A stretch of 64,000 bases of DNA from positions 1 to 64,000 of the forward strand of contig NZ_JAAQPH010000004.1 in NCBI RefSeq assembly GCF_011683915.1. The letters are read 5' to 3'. The DNA is from Pelagibius litoralis. Lineage in GTDB: Bacteria > Pseudomonadota > Alphaproteobacteria > Kiloniellales > Kiloniellaceae. The position numbers were made by a program, and so were the translations under genes. Position 1 is the first letter of the stretch, and every line of letters begins with the position of its first letter. The notes below the pieces were generated by a model that saw nothing but the letters and a program-made list of their open reading frames with translations, was not told the DNA's origin and searched no databases. Below are positions 7,718 through 15,133 of this stretch, piece after piece.

Positions 7718-8929
7718 CTAATTATGTTGGCGCTTCAACAGGCGTAGCCTGAGGGCGTTCAGCTTGATGAAGCCGGCGGCGTCGCGCTGGTCGTAGACCG
7801 AATCCTCCTCGAAGGTAACGTGCTCCATCGAATAGAGCGAGTCCTTCGACTGGCGGCCCTCGACGATGACGTTACCCTTGTAGAGCTTCATGCGCACTTG
7901 GCCGTTGACCTTGTCCTGGCTCTTGTCGATCAGGGCCTGCAGCATCTCGCGCTCCGGCGAGAACCAGAAGCCGTTGTAGAGCAGCTCCGCATAGCGCGGC
8001 ATCAACTCGTCCTTCAGGTGGGCGGCGCCGCGGTCCAGGGTGATCGATTCCATCGCCCGGTGGGCGGTCAGCAGGATCGTGCCGCCGGGCGTTTCATAGA
8101 CGCCGCGGCTCTTCATGCCGACGAAGCGGTTTTCCACCAGATCGAGGCGCCCGATACCGTTGTCGCCGGCCAGCTGGTTGAGGCGGGTCAGCAGGGCGGC
8201 GGGGCTCAGGGCCTCGCCGTCGACAGCGACCGGATCGCCTTTTTCGAAATCGACGGTGATGACGGTCGCCTTGTCCGGGGCGTCTTCGGGTGAGACCGAG
8301 CGGGAGAAGACGTATTCCTCCGGCGCGTCCCAGGGGTCTTCCAGCACTTTGCCTTCGGCGGAGATGTGCAGCAGGTTGGCGTCCACGGAAAACGGCGCTT
8401 CGCCGCGCTTGTCCTTGGCGATAGGGATCTGGTGCTGCTCGGCGAAGTCGATCAGCCGGGTGCGGCTGGTCAGGTCCCACTCGCGCCAGGGCGAGATGAC
8501 ATGGATGTCCGGGTTCAGGGCGTAGTAGCCGAGCTCGAAGCGCACCTGGTCGTTGCCTTTGCCGGTGGCGCCGTGGCAGACCGCGTCGGCCCCGGTCTCA
8601 CGCGCGATCTCGATCTGGCGCTTGGCGATCAGCGGCCGGGCGATGGAGGTGCCCAGCAGGTAGACGCCTTCGTAAACCGCGTTGGCGCGGAACATCGGAA
8701 AGACATAGTCGCGCACGAAGTCTTCGCGCAGGTCCTCGATGAAGATGTTCTCCGGCTTGATGCCCAGCATCTCGGCCTTCTTGCGGGCCGGCTCCAGCTC
8801 CTCACCCTGGCCCAGGTCGGCGGTGAAGGTCACCACCTCGCAGTCATAGGTGGTCTGCAGCCATTTCAGGATGACGGAGGTGTCGAGGCCGCCGGAATAG
8901 GCCAGCACGACTTTCTTGATCTCGGACAT
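7718..8929 (-). CDS. argG: Argininosuccinate synthase
   Basis: ArgG condenses citrulline and aspartate with ATP to argininosuccinate, the penultimate step of arginine synthesis, in the cytosol. The protein is 403 residues, the normal length. The N-terminal PP-loop '[15 protein letters not shown]' has SGGLDTS at residues 12-18. Further landmarks are '[20 protein letters not shown]', '[13 protein letters not shown]' and '[14 protein letters not shown]'. The ATG at 8929 is well supported because the P-loop is at the expected distance. It stands alone on the minus strand, with no other arginine gene in the window. Confidence 0.97.
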   Translation of the reverse strand: MSEIKKVVLAYSGGLDTSVILKWLQTTYDCEVVTFTADLGQGEELEPARKKAEMLGIKPENIFIEDLREDFVRDYVFPMFRANAVYEGVYLLGTSIARPLIAKRQIEIARETGADAVCHGATGKGNDQVRFELGYYALNPDIHVISPWREWDLTSRTRLIDFAEQHQIPIAKDKRGEAPFSVDANLLHISAEGKVLEDPWDAPEEYVFSRSVSPEDAPDKATVITVDFEKGDPVAVDGEALSPAALLTRLNQLAGDNGIGRLDLVENRFVGMKSRGVYETPGGTILLTAHRAMESITLDRGAAHLKDELMPRYAELLYNGFWFSPEREMLQALIDKSQDKVNGQVRMKLYKGNVIVEGRQSKDSLYSMEHVTFEEDSVYDQRDAAGFIKLNALRLRLLKRQHN

Positions 8930-9012
8930 GTTGGTTGAACGCCTCTAACGGAAAATCCGCGCGAGTATAGGCAACGGGCGCCGAGGGGCAAGGCTAGCGG
9001 AGAGGTGACGGG

Positions 9013-9231
9013 TCAGTCGAAAATATCGGAGATCTCTTTTTGCCGGTTCAGCGCCGGCCAGTCGGCGAAGGCGAAAACCCAGATCATCACAATGTTTGCC
9101 GGCGGCAGGATCATGACCAGCGACCAGAGGCGGGAATAGCCTGCCTTGCGGAGGATTCTTGCGTGAAGCCAGACATAGAAGACAGCTGCGATGAGGACGA
9201 GCGGCCAGAAAACCAGCAGGAAAAGCGTCAT
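9013..9231 (-). CDS. Small membrane protein (72 aa), paralogue of its neighbour
   Basis: Two hydrophobic segments: residues 2-24 ('LFLLVFWPLVLIAAVFYVWL') and about 36-56. The middle motif 'RKAGYSRLWSLVMILPPANI' is followed by 'VFAFADWPAL'. The protein from 9248-9436 has the same layout ('RAGLPPALSLLVFLPLGGFI', 'LAFSRWP'). The two appear to be tandem duplicates, 16 bp apart. Comparable 60-75 aa proteins occur in many alphaproteobacteria. No function is known to me. Confidence 0.7.
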   Translation of the reverse strand: MTLFLLVFWPLVLIAAVFYVWLHARILRKAGYSRLWSLVMILPPANIVMIWVFAFADWPALNRQKEISDIFD

Positions 9232-9247
9232 GGTTGTCTCTCCGGTC

Positions 9248-9436
9248 TCAGCGCGCCGGCGGCAGCGCGTTGGGCCAACGCGAGAAGGCCAGGATCATCG
9301 GGGCGATGAACCCGCCCAGCGGGAGAAACACCAGCAGCGAGAGCGCCGGCGGCAGGCCGGCGCGCGCGAAGACCCGCCAGAACGGGTAGATGCAAAAAAC
9401 GGCAAAGATCAAGCCGCCAAGCAGGATGGTCACCAT
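9248..9436 (-). CDS. Small membrane protein (62 aa), paralogue of its neighbour
   Basis: A 62-residue protein with two membrane segments (about 2-22 and 32-52), ending 'FSRWPNALPPAR'. It is the upstream member of a tandem pair with 9013-9231. The shared pattern is [hydrophobic]-Arg-x-Ala-Gly-x-[LS]-hydrophobic-Pro-[hydrophobic]-[FA]-x-x-WP. The pair is probably one transcript. Nothing in the sequence indicates a substrate or partner. Confidence 0.65.
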   Translation of the reverse strand: MVTILLGGLIFAVFCIYPFWRVFARAGLPPALSLLVFLPLGGFIAPMILAFSRWPNALPPAR

Positions 9437-9535
9437 GTCGGACAGACTCCCGATGTTCTTAAGCTGGTTTCAATGGCGACTATCGAAACCCTAGTGCGGT
9501 TCAGCCGGCAGGCCAAGACGGAACCTCTGAGGGAG

Positions 9536-10672
9536 TCAGGCTTCTGCGACGGCCTCGCGCTCGCTTTTCTTTTTGCGCTCGGACTCGGACTTCAGCTGGC
9601 CGCAGGCGGCCAGGATGTCGTCGCCGCGCGTCGCGCGCACCGGACAGGAGATATGGGCCGCCGAGAGGATGTCGGCGAAGCGCTTGATGACCGCCGGCTC
9701 TGAGCACTCGAAGAAGGAGCCGGGCCAGGGGTTGAAGGGGATCAGGTTCACCTTGGCCGGGATGTCCTTCAACAGCCTGATCAGGCGCTTTGCGTCCGCC
9801 TCGCCGTCGTTCACGCCCTTCAGCATGACGTATTCGAAGGTGATGCGCCGGGCGTTGTGGGTGCCGGGATAGTTGCGGCAGGCGTCCAGCAGCATCTTCA
9901 GCGGATACTTGTTGTTGATCGGCATGATTTTGCCGCGGGTCTCGTCGTCGGTCGCGTGCAGCGAGACGGCAAGGTTCACGTCGAGCTCGCGCCCGCAGCG
10001 TTCCATCTCCGGCACCACGCCCGAGGTCGAGAGCGTGATCTTGCGCTTGGAGACCGACAGGCCCTCGTTGTCCATGGCGATCTTCATCGCGGTCGCGACG
10101 TTGTCGTAGTTGTAGAGCGGTTCACCCATGCCCATCAGCACGATGTTGGTGATCTTGCGTCCCTCCGCCGGCGAAGGCCACTCGCCCAGGCCGTCGCGGG
10201 CCACCATGATCTGGCCGACGATCTCCGCCGCCGAGAGGTTGCGCACCAGGCGCTGGGTGCCGGTGTGGCAGAACTTGCAGGTCAGGGTACAGCCGACCTG
10301 GCTGGAAACGCAGAGCGTGCCGCGGTCTTCCTCGGGGATGTAGACGGTCTCGACCTCCTGGCCGTCGGCCATGCGCAGCAGCCATTTGCGGGTGCCGTCC
10401 TTTGAGACCAGGGCCTCGGTCACCGCCGGGCGGCGCACCGCATGGGTCTGGGCGAGGCGGGCGCGGAAGTCCTTCGACAGGGTGGTCATGGCGGCGAAAT
10501 CGGTCTCGCCGCGATGATAGATCCAGTGCCAGAGCTGCTTGGCGCGAAACGGCTTTTCGCCCAGATCGGCCATGGCGGCCGCCATCTCGGCGCGCGAAAG
10601 CCCGGCGAGGTTGCGTTTCTCGCCCTGGGCCTCACCCGGCGGGGCGAAAGCTTCTGCATGGTTCTGGCTCAT
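9536..10672 (-). CDS. rlmN: Dual-specificity 23S rRNA/tRNA adenine-C2 methyltransferase RlmN
   Basis: A radical-SAM enzyme that methylates A2503 of 23S rRNA and A37 of some tRNAs. The 378-residue protein has the cluster-binding CxxxCxxC at Cys128, Cys132 and Cys135 ('[12 protein letters not shown]'). It also has '[12 protein letters not shown]', 'STSGVVPEM', 'VSLHA' and a C-terminal '[16 protein letters not shown]', which carries the second catalytic cysteine region. The N-terminal helical RNA-binding part includes 'AKQLWHWIY'. The start at 10672 gives a slightly extended N-terminus. A start at Met30 (10585) would be the alternative. Confidence 0.96.
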   Translation of the reverse strand: MSQNHAEAFAPPGEAQGEKRNLAGLSRAEMAAAMADLGEKPFRAKQLWHWIYHRGETDFAAMTTLSKDFRARLAQTHAVRRPAVTEALVSKDGTRKWLLRMADGQEVETVYIPEEDRGTLCVSSQVGCTLTCKFCHTGTQRLVRNLSAAEIVGQIMVARDGLGEWPSPAEGRKITNIVLMGMGEPLYNYDNVATAMKIAMDNEGLSVSKRKITLSTSGVVPEMERCGRELDVNLAVSLHATDDETRGKIMPINNKYPLKMLLDACRNYPGTHNARRITFEYVMLKGVNDGEADAKRLIRLLKDIPAKVNLIPFNPWPGSFFECSEPAVIKRFADILSAAHISCPVRATRGDDILAACGQLKSESERKKKSEREAVAEA

Positions 10673-10749
10673 AGCCGCTTAGATACGCCCTTGGCGGCCC
10701 AGCGACAAGAGGCCGGGCCCGGGCCGATCCGGCCGACAGGCGGTCCGAT

Positions 10750-11268
10750 CTAGGTGCCGCAGGCCTTCTTGACCGACTGATAAGCCTTGGTGAAACCCGC
10801 CAGAGAATAGGTATCGACCGTATTGGTCCCGCGCGCCGAGGTGCCCCGCACCACCATGGTGCTGCCCTTTATCATCGCCTGGACCAGTTTCTTGTCGGTT
10901 TCCTTGTTCACTGCCCAGGCAGTTGCGCCCTGGGTGAACAGCTTCACCTTCATGGTGCCGACCTGGATCTCGACCGGCGCGTTCTCCTGATAGGTGTAGC
11001 CGGCCTGGATGCTGACCTCGTCGATGCGGTCTTCGGCAGGACGATGGGTCACCATGGCATGGATCTCGCCGCGGACGGAGTAGTTACCCTCGGCTTTCGT
11101 GGGCTCGCTGGCCATGAAGCAGGTAACGCTTTCGCCTTCGGTGAATTTGAAGGCGCTCCAATCGGCGAAATCGCCGAGTCGCTCGACCCCCTGCGCCTGG
11201 GCGCCGGTCGCAGAGAAGGTCGCACCAAGGGCGAAAAACACGATCGGAATGAGTTGGTTAAGTCGCAT
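10750..11268 (-). CDS. Invasion-associated locus B (IalB) family periplasmic protein
   Basis: From the ATG at 11268 the 172-residue product has a clear signal peptide ('LIPIVFFALGATFSATGAQA', cleavage after AQA near residue 25). An IalB-type domain follows, with 'FADWSAFKF', 'CFMASEPTK' and a C-terminal 'SLAGFTKAYQSVKKAC'. The family is named from Bartonella, but members are widespread periplasmic proteins of unclear role. In-frame ATGs upstream (11301 and 11343) are possible. A consensus TATAAT -10 element on this strand at 11309-11314 places the transcript start near 11302, making 11268 the best start. Confidence 0.8.
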   Translation of the reverse strand: MRLNQLIPIVFFALGATFSATGAQAQGVERLGDFADWSAFKFTEGESVTCFMASEPTKAEGNYSVRGEIHAMVTHRPAEDRIDEVSIQAGYTYQENAPVEIQVGTMKVKLFTQGATAWAVNKETDKKLVQAMIKGSTMVVRGTSARGTNTVDTYSLAGFTKAYQSVKKACGT

Positions 11269-11598
11269 GGGCCCCGCGGATGGGATGTTATTCTTGGACA
11301 TGGCGGCTATTATAGGGATGGCAAGCAAGGCTGCCACCCCCACATTTGGTTGCCGTCTGACTTGCCTTATAACAAAAGCGCGAGCCTTTCAAAGACAATA
11401 GTTTACGGCGCAGTTTGAGCTTGAGACGGGACTACAGGGCATCACGCGGGTCAACAGGCGAACAAAGGGTGGGGTTCCCCCGGGGTTGGGCGGGTCCATA
11501 GAGCTGAACCATGATAATTAACGATTCTTCTGGCTGTGCGATTGATCCAACCGCCGCCGGCTGCCGTATGAAGTCCAGTAACGGAACAGGCGGCGAAC
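11269..11598. other. 330-bp divergent promoter region between ialB and the ECF sigma gene
   Basis: It holds a TATAAT -10 candidate for ialB (minus strand, 11309-11314), a low-GC patch at about 11340-11430, and the ECF-type promoter at 11543-11572. I see no further gene: short frames here lack ribosome-binding sites and recognisable content. Confidence 0.6.
11543..11572 (+). promoter_or_regulatory. Candidate RpoE (ECF11-type) autoregulatory promoter
   Basis: TGATCC at 11543-11548, then an 18-bp spacer, then TATGAA at 11567-11572. RpoE promoters in Rhodobacter have TGATCC at -35, an 18-bp spacing and a TAAGA-like -10. The element lies 26 bp before the GTG of the sigma gene, so it would drive rpoE-chrR autoregulation. 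No other TGATCC-N18-TA element was noticed in the window by eye. Confidence 0.7.
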
Positions 11599-12240
11599 GT
11601 GGCAGTACGCAGAGAAGCGGCCTTATTTCTCGGTTTCACCCAGGGCGGGCCGGCTAGGGTGTCGGCGGTGCCCGTGAGATCGAACGGCAAAGCTGACCCT
11701 GCCTATCTGGCGGCCTTGCTGAAATCTGTCGGCCATGACCGCGATCGTGCCGCTTTTGCCGAGCTGTTCCAGTACTTCGGCCCCCGGGTGAAAGCCTATC
11801 TGATGCGCCAGGGGGCCAATGAAGCACAAGCTGAAGAGCTGGTGCAGGAGTCGATGATCATGGTCTGGCGGCGGGCCGAAAGCTTCGATGTATCGAAGTC
11901 CGGCGCCAGTACCTGGATTTTCACGATCGCTCGAAACAAGCGCATCGATGCCCTGCGCCGGGAAAAACGGCCGGAGTTCGACCCGGAGGACCCGGCCCTG
12001 GTGCCGGCGGCGGCGGACGCGGCCGATACGATGGTCGAGGCAGGACAGCAGTCGGCGCGGCTCTCGGTCGCGATTAAGAGTTTATCGAAGGAGCAGGCGG
12101 ATTTGGTAAGGATGGCCTATTTCGAAGACAAGGCGCACGGCATGATCGCCGAAGAGACGACGTTGCCCCTGGGCACCGTGAAGTCTCGCCTGCGCCTGGC
12201 TCTCGGTCATCTCCGCAAGGCTCTAGTGGAGGAGCAGTGA
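11599..12240 (+). CDS. rpoE: RNA polymerase ECF sigma factor, RpoE (ECF11-like)
   Basis: Sigma region 2 is visible at about residues 48-120 ('AAFAELFQYFGPRVKAYLMR', 'LVQESMIMVWRRAESFD', 'STWIFTIARNKRIDALRRE'). Region 4 is at about 150-210 ('LSKEQADLVRMAYFEDKAHG', 'LPLGTVKSRLRLALGHLRKA'). The downstream cupin anti-sigma of ChrR type identifies the singlet-oxygen-responsive group. The GTG at 11599 lies just after the candidate promoter. A GTG at 11659 would remove an N-terminal extension of about 20 residues that is atypical for the family. The stop overlaps the chrR start (TGATG), so the pair is coupled. Confidence 0.93.
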   Translation: MAVRREAALFLGFTQGGPARVSAVPVRSNGKADPAYLAALLKSVGHDRDRAAFAELFQYFGPRVKAYLMRQGANEAQAEELVQESMIMVWRRAESFDVSKSGASTWIFTIARNKRIDALRREKRPEFDPEDPALVPAAADAADTMVEAGQQSARLSVAIKSLSKEQADLVRMAYFEDKAHGMIAEETTLPLGTVKSRLRLALGHLRKALVEEQ

Positions 12241-12914
12241 TGCCGGAGCATCATCTTTCTGAAGAAGTCCTGATGGCCTATGCGGCCGGAAGCCTGCCGG
12301 AGGCCCTGTCCCTGGTGGTTGCCAGCCATGCGACGCTGTGCCCTTCCTGCCGGGCCGATGTCGAGGCCTACGAGGCGCTCGGCGGGTCGCTGATCGAGGA
12401 TATCGATCCGGCCGCCCTGCCGGAAGCGACCCTGTCGGATATCTTCGCCAGGCTTGATGCCGATGAGGCCGGCGGCGCGTCGGAGCCCTGGGGCAGCACA
12501 CACACGCCGGCCAGGCGCGACTTCGAAAACTCCTCGATCCCCAGGCCCCTGCGCGACTACCTCGATCAGGACCTGGCGGCCCTCGCCTGGCGACCGGTGA
12601 TCCGCGGCGTGGAAGAGGCGGAGATCAAGCTGGCCGGCGCCGGGGTCAGAACCCGTCTCATGCGGATCAAGGCCGGTGTTGCCATGCCCCGTCACACCCA
12701 CGCGGGTGAAGAGGTGACCCTGGTTCTGGAAGGCGGCTACAGCGATGCCGAGGGGCATTTCGCCCGCGGCGACGTGCAGATCGCCGATCCCTCTGTCGAC
12801 CATCAGCCGGTGGCCGACGAAGGCGAAGCCTGCATCTGCCTGGTGGTGAGCGACGCGCCGCTTAAGCTCACCGGTCCCATCGGCCGCTTGCTGAACCCCT
12901 TTATCTCTTACTGA
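12240..12914 (+). CDS. chrR: ChrR family anti-sigma factor (zinc anti-sigma domain plus cupin)
   Basis: In Rhodobacter, ChrR holds RpoE inactive until singlet oxygen or related stress triggers its turnover. Here 224 residues show the zinc-binding H-x24-H-x3-C-x2-C set (His5, His30, Cys34, Cys37), with the same spacing as in ChrR. A C-terminal cupin at about 110-205 contains 'MPRHTHAGEEVTLVLEGGY', the metal-ligand motif that the stress response needs. The ATG at 12240 overlaps the sigma stop by one base, behind GTGGAGGAG. The protein is cytosolic, with no signal or membrane segment. Confidence 0.93.
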   Translation: MPEHHLSEEVLMAYAAGSLPEALSLVVASHATLCPSCRADVEAYEALGGSLIEDIDPAALPEATLSDIFARLDADEAGGASEPWGSTHTPARRDFENSSIPRPLRDYLDQDLAALAWRPVIRGVEEAEIKLAGAGVRTRLMRIKAGVAMPRHTHAGEEVTLVLEGGYSDAEGHFARGDVQIADPSVDHQPVADEGEACICLVVSDAPLKLTGPIGRLLNPFISY

Positions 12915-12985
12915 CGCCGCTCTTGCGTCCCTGATCGCCTGAAGCGGTCCACCGCATCCGCGCGGGGACTCTTCGGTTCTTCATT

Positions 12986-13011
12986 CATTGACATATAGCT
13001 ATTATTCAATG
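12986..13011. promoter_or_regulatory. 26-bp dyad overlapping the ArsR-like gene promoter
   Basis: CATTGA-N4-TAGCTA-N4-TCAATG is a 26-bp palindrome with 10 of 13 arm positions matching. It contains TTGACA (12988-12993), which could be a -35, with GTATCT 17 bp further on as a weak -10. Regulators of the ArsR type bind such dyads over their own promoters, so autoregulation is likely. The implied transcript start is within a few bases of the ATG at 13024. Confidence 0.6.
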
Positions 13012-13023
13012 TATCTCTTCCCC

Positions 13024-13329
13024 ATGAGCGACCGCATCGAGCAGACCAAGGCGCTGGCCAGCGAAGCGCGCATGAAAGTGCTGGACTGGCTGAAAGAACC
13101 CCTGCGCCACTTCAGCCACCAGGAAACCGGCGATCCGGCCGAGATCGGTGTCTGCGTGACTCTGATTGCCGACAAGCTCGGCATGAGCCAGCCGACGGTC
13201 AGCCGTCACCTTGAGCTTCTGCGGCGCGCCGACCTTGTCGAGGTCAACCGCATTGGCCGTTGGTCGTTTTTTTCCCGAAACGAGGCGGGTTTGTCAGACT
13301 ACCGGAACTGGCTGCATGACAATCTCTAA
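13024..13329 (+). CDS. ArsR family winged-helix transcriptional regulator
   Basis: A 101-residue DNA-binding protein. The helix-turn-helix is 'LIADKLGMSQPTVSRHLELL' (about residues 53-72), followed by the wing 'ADLVEVNRIGRWSFFSRNEA'. No clear metal-binding cysteine pair typical of ArsR/SmtB sensors is present (one Cys, before the HTH), so it may sense an organic ligand. The ATG at 13024 was preferred over a TTG at 12988 that lies inside the probable operator. Its last 14 nt overlap the next gene, a dehalogenase-like hydrolase, which is therefore the likely regulated target. Confidence 0.85.
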   Translation: MSDRIEQTKALASEARMKVLDWLKEPLRHFSHQETGDPAEIGVCVTLIADKLGMSQPTVSRHLELLRRADLVEVNRIGRWSFFSRNEAGLSDYRNWLHDNL

Positions 13330-14278
13330 CGATTCTGGCTCTAACGATTCTGGCTCCAGCGACTCAGGCCTTGATCCGGCGGCGGTGGACGCCGCGCTGC
13401 TTCCTGGATTTGAGCGTCTGACGGTGCAGGCCGGCGACGGCGCGATCCAGACGCTGGTCGGTGGTTCGGGGCCGCCGCTGCTGATGCTGCACGGCGACCC
13501 GCAGACGCATCTCTGCTGGCACCGGGTGGCACCGCACCTTATGGATCATTTCACGGTCGTGCTGACCGACCTGCGGGGGCGCGGCGAGAGCCACAAGCCC
13601 GGACGCTCAGCCGATCACGGCGCATACAGCAAGCGGGTCATGGCCGCCGAGCAGGTCGCGGTCATGGCGCATCTCGGCTTCGACCGCTTCGCCCTGGTCG
13701 GCCATGACCGCGGCGCCCGCGTTGTCCGGCGCCTGGCGCTGGATCATCCCGGCAAAGTCAACCGCCTTGCTGTCATGGACATTGTCCCCGCGCTCGATTT
13801 CTACGAGCGGGCGGACTCTGCCATCGCCCAGGACTATTTCTATTTTTTCTTCCTGACCCAGCCCTATCCCGCACCCGAAAGACTGATTGCCGGGGACCCG
13901 GATCACTTCATGCGCCAGATCCTCACCGGCCTGCCGGGCTCCAAGGTTCCCTATGACCCGCGCGCCTTGAAAGCCTATCTGGATGCCGCGACCAAAGAGG
14001 ATGCCATAGCGGCGATCTGCGAGTGTTTTCGCGCCGGCATCGCGCGGGACGTGGAGCACGACAAACAGGATCGCGCGGCCGGCCGCAGGATCGCCTGTCC
14101 GACCCTGGTCTTCTGGGGAGAGGAAGGGGTGGTGGGGCGCCACTTCGATGTGCAGGCGATCTGGCAGGACTGGACGACAACCGCCGCCTTCGCCCCCCTG
14201 CCCTGCGGGCATTTCATCCCGGAAGAGATGCCCGAACGCGCGACCGAGCAACTCCTGGCCTTCCTTCAGGATCGCTGA
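13316..14278 (+). CDS. Alpha/beta hydrolase, haloacetate (fluoroacetate) dehalogenase-like
   Basis: 320 residues. The fold motifs match fluoroacetate dehalogenases: 'LHGDPQTHLCWHRVAPHL', 'TDLRGRGESHKPG', the nucleophile elbow 'VGHDRGARVVRRLALDHP' with an aspartate nucleophile, 'MDIVP', and a C-terminal 'CGHFIPEE' catalytic histidine. Such enzymes cleave the carbon-halogen bond of haloacetates, but close relatives are epoxide hydrolases or esterases, so the substrate is unproven. The first 15 codons include three tandem 15-bp units encoding (S)NDSG-like repeats. The gene overlaps the upstream ArsR-like gene by 14 nt. Confidence 0.85.
   Translation: MTISNDSGSNDSGSSDSGLDPAAVDAALLPGFERLTVQAGDGAIQTLVGGSGPPLLMLHGDPQTHLCWHRVAPHLMDHFTVVLTDLRGRGESHKPGRSADHGAYSKRVMAAEQVAVMAHLGFDRFALVGHDRGARVVRRLALDHPGKVNRLAVMDIVPALDFYERADSAIAQDYFYFFFLTQPYPAPERLIAGDPDHFMRQILTGLPGSKVPYDPRALKAYLDAATKEDAIAAICECFRAGIARDVEHDKQDRAAGRRIACPTLVFWGEEGVVGRHFDVQAIWQDWTTTAAFAPLPCGHFIPEEMPERATEQLLAFLQDR
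13328..13372 (+). repeat. Three tandem 15-bp units in the hydrolase N-terminus
   Basis: AACGATTCTGGCTCT occurs twice (second copy ends in CC), followed by a degenerate third unit. It encodes NDSGS-NDSGS-SDSGL, an in-frame microsatellite at the disordered N-terminus. The first unit straddles the ArsR stop codon. Confidence 0.8.
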
Positions 14279-14340
14279 CGGTCTGGCCGCATCAGAGTGC
14301 CAAGTCGGGACATATTGGTGCTGCTGTGGCTCTCGTTTTT

Positions 14341-14445
14341 GTCATCCCGGATCAAGTCCGGGATCCATGGTTCCGCCCGCAGGATTTTTCGCCGCTGAAA
14401 TCGAGACCGTCCGCGACATGGACCCTGGGTCAAGTCCGGGGTGAC
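14341..14445. repeat. Dispersed repeat family D, long copy (GTCATCCCGGA type)
   Basis: It opens with GTCATCCCGGATCAAGTCCG and closes with CAAGTCCGGGGTGAC, inverted relative to each other and with CCATG/CATGG inside. A one-hairpin version lies at 19308-19334. This 'GTCATCCCGG...TCCGGG' palindrome is a well-known intergenic repeat of alphaproteobacteria. It separates the convergent hydrolase and SpoU genes. Confidence 0.8.
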
Positions 14446-14503
14446 GGGTAGGGTGGTTCGGCCCGACAAGACGTGATCTTGAGGGGAAGGCGTCAGCCGC
14501 TGA

Positions 14504-15046
14504 CTATTCTGATGCTTCTGGCTTGCGGCGGATCTTCTGTGCGCCGGAGACGTGTTCGGGCAGGGCCTCGGGCTTGGCGCGCGGGTTGGTGCCACGGCGG
14601 GCGAAGCGGCCCTGGCAAATCTGGCGGTCGTACATCACCAGGGCGCCGGCAAGGCCGACATTGATGCAGAACTTCGTCGGGATCTTCACCAGATGATCGC
14701 AGCGCGCCTGCATCTCCGGCGACAGGCTGCCGCGCTCCGGCCCCAGAACATAAGCCGCCGCCTGCGGGTGGAAGAAAGAGGGCAGTTCCACCGCGTCGTC
14801 GGTCAGTTCGATCCCCACCAGGGCGCAGCCGCGCGGCAGCATCAGCGCGTCGACTGAAGAGAAGGTGTAGAGCGGCAGGTGCTTTGCCGCGTCTGAGGTG
14901 TCGGAGTGCTTCACCTCTTTGATCTTGAAGGCCGGCTCTATGGCGAAAAAAAAGCTCGCGCCGAAGGCATGAGCCGTGCGCAGCAGGCTGCCCAGGTTCA
15001 TCGGTTTGCTGATTCCCTCAGCCCCAATCGCGAAGTATCCACGCAT
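14504..15046 (-). CDS. TrmH/SpoU family RNA methyltransferase
   Basis: A 180-residue SPOUT methyltransferase that transfers methyl from S-adenosylmethionine to a ribose 2'-OH of tRNA or rRNA. The knotted C-terminal motifs are visible: 'NLGSLLRTAHAFGA' at about residues 17-30, 'YVLGPERGSLSPEM' at about 95-108, and 'IPTKFCINVGLAGALVMYDR' at about 119-138. The C-terminal 40 residues are basic. It lacks a separate RNA-binding N-terminal domain, so the target nucleotide cannot be named. It is divergent from the asparaginase gene. Confidence 0.88.
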   Translation of the reverse strand: MRGYFAIGAEGISKPMNLGSLLRTAHAFGASFFFAIEPAFKIKEVKHSDTSDAAKHLPLYTFSSVDALMLPRGCALVGIELTDDAVELPSFFHPQAAAYVLGPERGSLSPEMQARCDHLVKIPTKFCINVGLAGALVMYDRQICQGRFARRGTNPRAKPEALPEHVSGAQKIRRKPEASE

Positions 15047-15133
15047 GGCGCGAAAACTTGCATGGCCGGGCCGGCGGAGGCAAGCTGCTTGGCGGTTGCC
15101 GGGTGCAGCCTTTCCTGATTTTGGCGACCTTTC

